Below are positions 58,573 through 64,000 of a DNA stretch of 64,000 bases, one piece after another (position 1 is the stretch's first letter; every line of letters begins with the position of its first letter). Source of the DNA: Haemonchus contortus (lineage: Eukaryota; Nematoda; Chromadorea; Rhabditida; Trichostrongylidae); contig LS997566.1 of NCBI GenBank assembly GCA_000469685.2, forward strand, positions 40,209,420-40,273,419, written 5' to 3'. A program made the translations under genes and the position numbers. The notes below the pieces were generated by a model. That model had not been told where the DNA came from. It worked only from the letters and a program-made list of their open reading frames with translations, and ran no database searches.

Positions 58573-59814
58573 TTAGGTTGTCGGAAAAGTATTTGCGCAT
58601 TTTGCATTTTTTTTTTGAATTTATTTTTTTTCCTTCACAATAACTAACAATTAACAAATATATGCACCATCATTACCGACAGGGTATTGCCATTCACCAG
58701 GCAACTTGTGGTTCCTGCTTGCCTAGAATTCCTGAGGTTTCGAGGAGGAAAACTCGTCAATGTACGTTTCGAGTTGATTCACATAATTGAAATTCTTATT
58801 TTTCGGATGGTCCGATAGCGACAGGAGCAGATGATAACCCGTTGGAGTTAGGTCTGGTGAATACGGTGGGTGGGCCATAACATGCCATCTCGGGCTTTGA
58901 AGCTTCTTCTGGGTCTCCTTCGAAAAGTGTGGGCGAGCACTGTCGTGGAGAAAATAGACTTTCCCGAGTTTCTCTCTTAGAGCTGCACCAATCCGGTCCC
59001 CAGAGCACACTGGGCTTCAGTGCTGACAGCGGAGTTTGGTGGTAGAAAGTCCCAGTGAACGATCCTGTTGAATGGCTACAAACGCTTGGCATTGCCTTCT
59101 GAGGTAGGAATTCGGGATTGGAGGTCGGGATTCCATGCTCTACGCATCTAAGCCACTGGCGCTTCCTCGTGTGGTTTAAGTAGGGAACACACTTCTCGTC
59201 GTCAGTGATTAAGTCTTCCAGCCATGCGAAGGTGCGTTGGAAAGTCACCAAGTTTGGGCGTGAATCCCTCTCATTTGGAGGTCGTGACCACCCAAATCAA
59301 AACGTATCCATATCTCCGAATCTCCATGAGTTTTCAAGGCGATGCAAATGGACAGCTGTTGTGTCGTGATGGCTATGAGCTCCTGTTTCAGCTGATGGGT
59401 ACTAAACTCAGAATCTTCTTCAACCAGCCTCAGGAGATAGTCATCATTAAGCTCAGCTAGTCTCCTAAATCGTGGTTCTTCAGTCCAGTCAAAGTGGCTA
59501 TTTTTGAACTTCTTGTACCAACTTCTTGATGTGCTATTAGAGACAATGAATGGTCCTATCCCATCGCCTATTCCCCCTGTCGCTCAATTTGGATTAACTT
59601 TTTTTCTCAACTTATGAAGAAAAGATAGTCTGACTAGCTTTGAGTCGAGAGTGATTCTTGCAGCCATAACCGTTGAAAAATGCTACGGCAGATATGGTGT
59701 GGAGAGCGCATTGACGTGCACTTACACATATTCAGCAGTGAAGGCTCTAGAGCAATCCCCAAAGATTTCACAACATGGGAACCAAAATGCGCAAATACTT
59801 TTCCGACAACCTAA
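58573..59814 (-). mobile_element. mariner element 2, complete ends, inactive
   Basis: A 1242-bp element flanked by TA on both sides (58571-58572 and 59815-59816). The terminal inverted repeats are identical over 32 bp, beginning TTAGGTTGTCGGAAAAGTAT at both ends. This is a different mariner lineage from element 1, since both the ends and the protein differ. The gene inside is broken although the ends are perfect. Confidence 0.95.
58651..59667 (-). pseudogene. mariner transposase 2, broken by frameshifts and stops
   Basis: The start is ATG at 59667 (MAARITLDSK). Recognisable parts in order are SRSWYKKFKNSHFDW, the LVEEDSEFSTHQLKQEL linker helix, LITDDEKCVPYLNHTRKRQW with the first catalytic Asp, FLHDSARPHFSK with the second, and AHPPYSPDLTPTGYHLL, where the third catalytic Asp (normally TDYH) has become Gly. 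In-frame stops occur in the N-terminal part (after KKVNPN) and after SKPQEF, and there are frameshifts around 59250 and 58950. The total length matches a full transposase. It is inactive, independent of element 1. Confidence 0.92.
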
Positions 59815-59816
59815 TA

Positions 59817-60367
59817 CTTACAGCTTGCTGCTCGTCCTTCTTAACCTGTTGTCAGCTTTTATTTTGAGCTCATGTTTTCCTGTGCTGTAGAAGAAATGTT
59901 CTGGAACCTAAAAGAGAATCTCTGACACATGCAAGAATATCCCTTCAAGCACCGAGTACGCGAGAGGTCAGAAGACGACACGAGCCGGATGAGAAGCTCT
60001 AGTCAGCGCGATTTCTTTGGATGCACCGCGGACTTACAAATAATTTGAATTTGTGTTAATCGAACGAATGCTTAGCAATCTGAATTTCACGATTTTCCCG
60101 CAGTTATGCAATATCCTGCTAAATAATCATTGAAATAACTCTGGTGCCATTCTTCCTCCACTCAAGTATCGATCGATTAATATCATTCTAAGCTAGGTGG
60201 TGAAAGGACTTTCACATATGTCTCCCTCACTGATGACTGTGGGAGCGGAGTGCATGGCCCATACTCGAAGGAAATCGAGCAACGTCGAAGCATCCAGCAA
60301 AGCTGAATAAAGAAACTCCTGTGAAACTTCGAATCCACCGCTGTGGAGGGAAGTTATTCGTTTTCAG
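59817..60367. other. no secure exon
   Basis: A SINE-A-like tail scrap (GGATGCACCGCGG at about 60019) is present. No exon with good borders was found before 60368. Confidence 0.3.
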
Positions 60368-60936
60368 GCCATGTGCAAAAGTAATGGCATTATAGTCAGG
60401 ACCCAGCGTTCGGATTTTCACAAAGAAGGGCAACTAGTCCGCGTCCAAAAGGTACCCGGAAGAAGTTATTTTCACATTTGTGTCCTAATCGTGGAAGTTT
60501 CCGTTAGTAGTTAACAGGCATGGTCCTCGAACTCTTTGCATATCGGTAATGGTAAAAACCTAGTTGACTAGCCCGATGCGTAGCAATAATACTGCCTACA
60601 GGGCGAGAAGAAACACAGCAAAAAGGCGGCTTTGCTTCAACTTTTGTTTTTGTTTTGATTTAGGTACTGCCTGGTGATCAGACAATCGAAATTCGGATCG
60701 TCTGCCCATCTTGCTCAGACATTTGCGGTCATGAATTCTGTTCCACGAATAGATTTAAAGGAAGACGATTCGGTGGTCGATCAAGAAGTGTCACCAAATT
60801 TATTGTGAGAGCTCAGTTCATTCCAGTGATACTATTAATATTACTCTTGTACAGCTGTTGGAGTGAATTAAACTTGATTGAATTAATCTCGAGCCTTGGT
60901 CTGCTTCATTTTTCAACAGAGCAAAAAAATGAATGA
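60368..60936 (+). CDS. Cys-containing, membrane-anchored protein, 3' exons (60368-60451 and 60664-60936)
   Basis: The first exon follows the strong acceptor TTATTCGTTTTCAG. It encodes 28 residues ending GQLVRVQK, at the donor AAG|GTACCC. The second follows TTTTGATTTAG and continues in phase 0 with VLPGDQTIEIRIVCPSCSDI, then CGHEFC, a basic stretch (RFKGRRFGGRSRS), a hydrophobic segment (FIPVILLILLLYSCW) and TGA at 60936. A poly(A) signal lies 77 bp on. This suggests a small Cys-rich ectodomain with a C-terminal anchor. ATG occurs 3 bp after the first acceptor, so this could be a whole gene with a spliced-leader site, or the end of a longer one. An alternative frame in the second exon (SKFGSSAHLAQTFAVMNSVP) joined to 61142-61175 is also open. 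The family is unknown. Confidence 0.42.
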
Positions 60937-61012
60937 AAAAGGGAAAAACATTGTGGCTTGTTTTCACATGTATGTCCGCTTCAAGGTTTGTTTGTGCTTA
61001 ATGTGGGGAGGA

Positions 61013-61018
61013 AATAAA
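61013..61018 (+). terminator. poly(A) signal AATAAA
   Basis: AATAAA 77 bp after the stop at 60936. It supports that gene end over the alternative splice to 61142. Confidence 0.45.
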
Positions 61019-61539
61019 ATCTGAATGAGCATATCATTTTATCCTGAACACACTGAATGGAAAACATGGGCAGCGGTTTTTCTTGAGAATGACTGAATAT
61101 TTTCAAGCGCCAGCAGTTTACATCACTGCTTTTCCCCGCAGAAGTGGGCGAGATGATCTTGCACTTCCTATCTAAACTGCTGTGTGACAATGGCCATGTG
61201 ATGATGAATGCATGGTTAGAAAGAGTGGATATAGCCCGAGGCTTTCTACAAATCTTCTAGCTCATTCTCGAGCAGAAGCTTACTACGTTTTCACGACAAT
61301 GGAGGCGCATCGCCGTCATTGCCTCTTACTAAATTCAATGCTAGGTCAATGTACGTTTTATGCCTAAATTAGGCGGTTCGTTAATCAACAAGTTTTATGA
61401 AGTTAAGAGGTAACAAAAATCAAAATGGGAGACAATACTCTTCTGTTTCTCGAAACTTACGTCCTTGAACATCAAGATCCGTTCCATCATAAAATCGAGC
61501 AAGTGGTTCCGTTGATGTTGCTTTTCGTATTACGTCTGC

Positions 61540-62160
61540 GTGTTTATGTGTGTACATATGTACGTGTGTATGGGTGTATGTGTGCATGCGTGTATGGGTG
61601 TATGGCTGTATGTGTGTATGTGTGTATTTGTGTATGTGTATGTATGTATGGTTGTATGTGTGTAAGTGTGTATGGGTGTGTGGGGGTATGTGTGTATTTG
61701 TGTATGGGTGTGGGTATATGTGTATATATGTATGTGTGGATGTGGGTGTATGTATGTATGTGTGTATTTGTGTATGGGTGTACGGGTGCATGTGTATATG
61801 GGTGTGTGGCGGTATGTGGGTATTTGTGTATGGGTGTGGGTGTATGTGTATATGTGTATGTGTGTGTGGGTGTGTGTATGTGTATACGGGTGTATGGGTG
61901 CATATGTGTATGTGGGTATGTGTGCATTGGTGTATGGGTGCATGTGTGTATGGGTGTATGGGTGTATGTGTGTATGTGTGTATTTGTGTATGGGTGTATG
62001 GGTGTATGGGTGTGTGGGGGTTTGTGTGTATTTGTGTATGGGTATGGGTGTATGTGTATATATGTATGTGAGTATGGGTGTGTGTGTATGTGTATATGTG
62101 TGTATGGGTGTATATGTGTATGTGTGCATGTGTGTATGTGTGTATGTGTGTGGAGGGGAG
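61540..62160 (+). repeat. GT-rich minisatellite of GTGTATG-type units
   Basis: About 620 bp of TGTGTATG, GGTGTATG and related units, almost free of C on the plus strand. A longer block (GTATTTGTGTATGGG followed by GTATATG or GTGTATG units) recurs at about 61623, 61694, 61765, 61818, 61978 and 62026, so there is a higher-order pattern. All frames of 127-268 residues here (His/Thr/Tyr-rich on minus; Val/Cys/Tyr-rich on plus) are translations of the repeat. Confidence 0.95.
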
Positions 62161-62215
62161 AGGGGGGTCTAGAGGTATGTTTCTGACAGTCTGTTTGTTT
62201 GTCGGCGTTTCATAG

Positions 62216-62387
62216 AGAATTCTCAATTATTGTAAAAGCTGATAAGGAAGCTAAAACTGAAGTCAACAAAACCTCCTGTTTATGTCTGGGACTGGAAAGT
62301 GTGGTAGTCGAGCAGGAGTGCGACGAGGCAGCAGATGACAGAAATATTATAAAATTTTTTAATTGTTTGTTACAATCTGCAGATTAG
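62216..62387 (+). CDS. terminal exon of an unrecognised gene
   Basis: After the acceptor CGGCGTTTCATAG the frame runs 56 codons plus TAG: EFSIIVKADKEAKTEVNKTS, then CLCLGLESVVVEQECDEAADD, then IIKFFNCLLQSAD. There are four Cys, an acidic mid-region and no membrane segment. A poly(A) signal AATAAA lies 59 bp after the stop, which makes a genuine 3' exon likely. The GT minisatellite just upstream would be intronic. Neither earlier exons nor a family were found. Confidence 0.48.
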
Positions 62388-62445
62388 CCAATCTTTGAGA
62401 TGCTGAGACATAGGCTAACCTTTTGTTATGGTAGTGGGCGAAGCA

Positions 62446-62451
62446 AATAAA
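62446..62451 (+). terminator. poly(A) signal AATAAA
   Basis: AATAAA 59 bp downstream of the TAG at 62387, on the same strand. Confidence 0.5.
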
Positions 62452-64000
62452 TGAGCTTTCGCATCAATTTCACTGTTGGGTTTCTTCACTGAGGCGTTTC
62501 TGTTTGGCTTTTCCTACACGTCTCCCGAAAAAACATTCGTTGCACTGGCAATTTACTCCTACGCGAACCCATCACCTCGTTCCATTGTTACTGTAAGTAT
62601 TACAATTAAATGATCCTGAATCAGGTCGTTCGAGATGATAAAATGATCCTGAATAAGTTCATTCCGGAATTTCAAAAGTCAAGGTTAGACGCTCGTTCGG
62701 GTGGTGCTTCTTGAAACGAAAAGTGCTGTTATTGTACACTACCGTAACCCTGTAAATCGGTAACACCAGTTGTATAAATGGATGCAGTAATTCTGATGAT
62801 GGGAGATGCTGTCACAGCAATGTCGAAAACGTGCAAAAAAAAGTTGTTGTTGTTGTTTTTCTTGTTGCTTATTCGATTTTCCTGATAGATGAGTTGTACC
62901 AACGGTACGGTATAGGATGGTCAGATCGTTTGTTATCTTACGCATTCGTTAAATACATATAATACAAGACTAAACACTCATTTATCACAAATAAACATTT
63001 CGTTTTACAAAAGTACATGAAGCCGACGTTGAGGAGGTTTGGAGGTATTTGCACGCGTTCGGAAGCAATCACAGCAACGGTTCTGTTAAGTTGGTGTTTG
63101 GTGCACGTAAAGAACCAAAGTAGAGGCATGTCTTGTGCCTGTGTACCCATCTACTACAAGGAGTGGGCTATGGGCCGGACGCGTCACCCAGTCTTAACAA
63201 GGTCACCACGTGCAGGAATCTCTGCTGGTGACATGTGGTGACAAGAGCCTTCAAACCTTGTACTGTGAAAGATGAAGTGCACTGATGTGGCTGGACGACA
63301 AGACTGCTGTTGTGGCCCATACTTATGGATTCCAACTAGAAGTGAAGATCTATATCAGAAACATAGTTCTCTTCTGTAGACGCTAAAACTGACAGGGATA
63401 ATGTGTTCCTAGGAGTACAACGCACTCATACCACCTGGTGTACAACGGACTAGAACAGCGTTCAAATTGATAGACCATAATCAAATAGGGGATTGATGCT
63501 ACTAAATAAATGATTCCCATTCGAGTCACATTTCAAGAGTTCACCGCTCCGTTGTATGATGGATAACATAATGGATGTAAAATAATGACAAAAATCAAGT
63601 GAGAATCCATTTACCGTATCCCCTTGAATCTTCACTTTCACGAATTTTTCAGCTAAGTTTCAATCCCCAACAGTGAACTGATTTATGAGCCGAATGTTTT
63701 GCCTGGCAGCTATAGAGAACAATATGTCTGCGACGATACACAGACACAAAAGTATTTACTACTTCCTACTTATGTTTCTGCTCTAATTACCAATAATGAG
63801 AAATATCAGCGAATAATTTATATGTTTACCTCCTTTGCTTAGGTCTTTAAAGGAAGTATAAGTTATTGTTGCTTGTATGAAGTTTCAGTAAGGCAGAAGG
63901 GTCGTCGAAAATTAGCTTTTTTACCCACCAAAGCTCCTGTGACAAGAAAGGTCTTTCAGGGCGTGGGACGTTTTTTGAAAATGGTTTTTTGCATGGTATA
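62452..64000. other. no secure gene
   Basis: A short GTT triplet run lies at 62838-62856. The frames at 62938-63241 overlap on both strands and are not called. TTATACC-type promoter or tRNA features were looked for and not seen. Confidence 0.3.

Noticed and set aside
61420..62226. Open frames of up to 268 residues on both strands, rich in His/Thr/Tyr or Val/Cys/Tyr
   Set aside because: They translate the GT-rich minisatellite; every frame is open because the repeat lacks stop codons.
1..64000. CRISPR arrays, bacterial operons, riboswitches, rRNA genes
   Set aside because: Looked for and not seen; the sequence is eukaryotic in all recognisable features.
1..64000. SL1 or 5S spliced-leader cluster
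   Set aside because: The conserved nematode SL1 sequence was looked for by eye and not found.

Overview
This is eukaryotic DNA, most likely from a clade V parasitic nematode of the hookworm/strongylid type. The reasons are tRNA-Asp genes of eukaryotic form with internal Pol III boxes, short exons bounded by TTTCAG-type acceptors and GTRAGT-type donors, mariner and Tc1-like transposon relics, tRNA-derived SINEs, and a split gene for a secreted CAP/SCP (ASP-like) protein. The species assignment is inference. There are no operons of long ORFs. Nearly all long open frames are chance frames, antisense tRNA, SINE or microsatellite translations, so genes were sought as exons with splice sites.

Layout. 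0-0.5 kb: first exon (minus strand) of a secreted protein that leaves the window on the left, with a CRE-type palindrome just upstream. 3.1-4.1 kb: two tRNA-like SINE-B copies, then three tRNA-Asp genes on an exact 166-bp tandem repeat. 8.4-9.8 kb: two exons of a Pro/Ser/Thr-rich protein (minus). 16.4-26.7 kb: scattered candidate 3' exons (minus), the best being a two-exon gene end at 23.9-25.3 kb. 33.7-34.4 kb: short repeats ending in a long TATAC pentamer array. 35.5-49 kb: most of the near-complete copies of a second SINE family (SINE-A), a membrane-anchor 3' exon (38.4 kb), a CpG-rich island (44.1-44.4 kb) and a TA-flanked broken mariner (46.0-47.3 kb).

51-62.5 kb is the most gene-rich part. 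The CAP gene (plus) and a small single-pass membrane protein gene (minus) have interdigitated exons at 51.1-54.5 kb. A chemoreceptor-like exon follows at 55.6 kb, then a Tc1-like relic, a membrane-protein exon (57.4 kb), a second mariner with perfect 32-bp terminal repeats (58.6-59.8 kb), a Cys-rich membrane protein end (60.4-60.9 kb), a GT-rich minisatellite (61.5-62.2 kb) and a terminal exon with a poly(A) signal (62.2-62.4 kb).

The genes do not form an evident pathway. Several encode secreted or membrane-anchored proteins, which fits a parasite surface/secretome neighbourhood, but only the CAP gene, the transposases, the tRNAs and the SINEs were recognised as families. Exon calls were made by eye from splice sites and coding character and have not been tested against transcripts.
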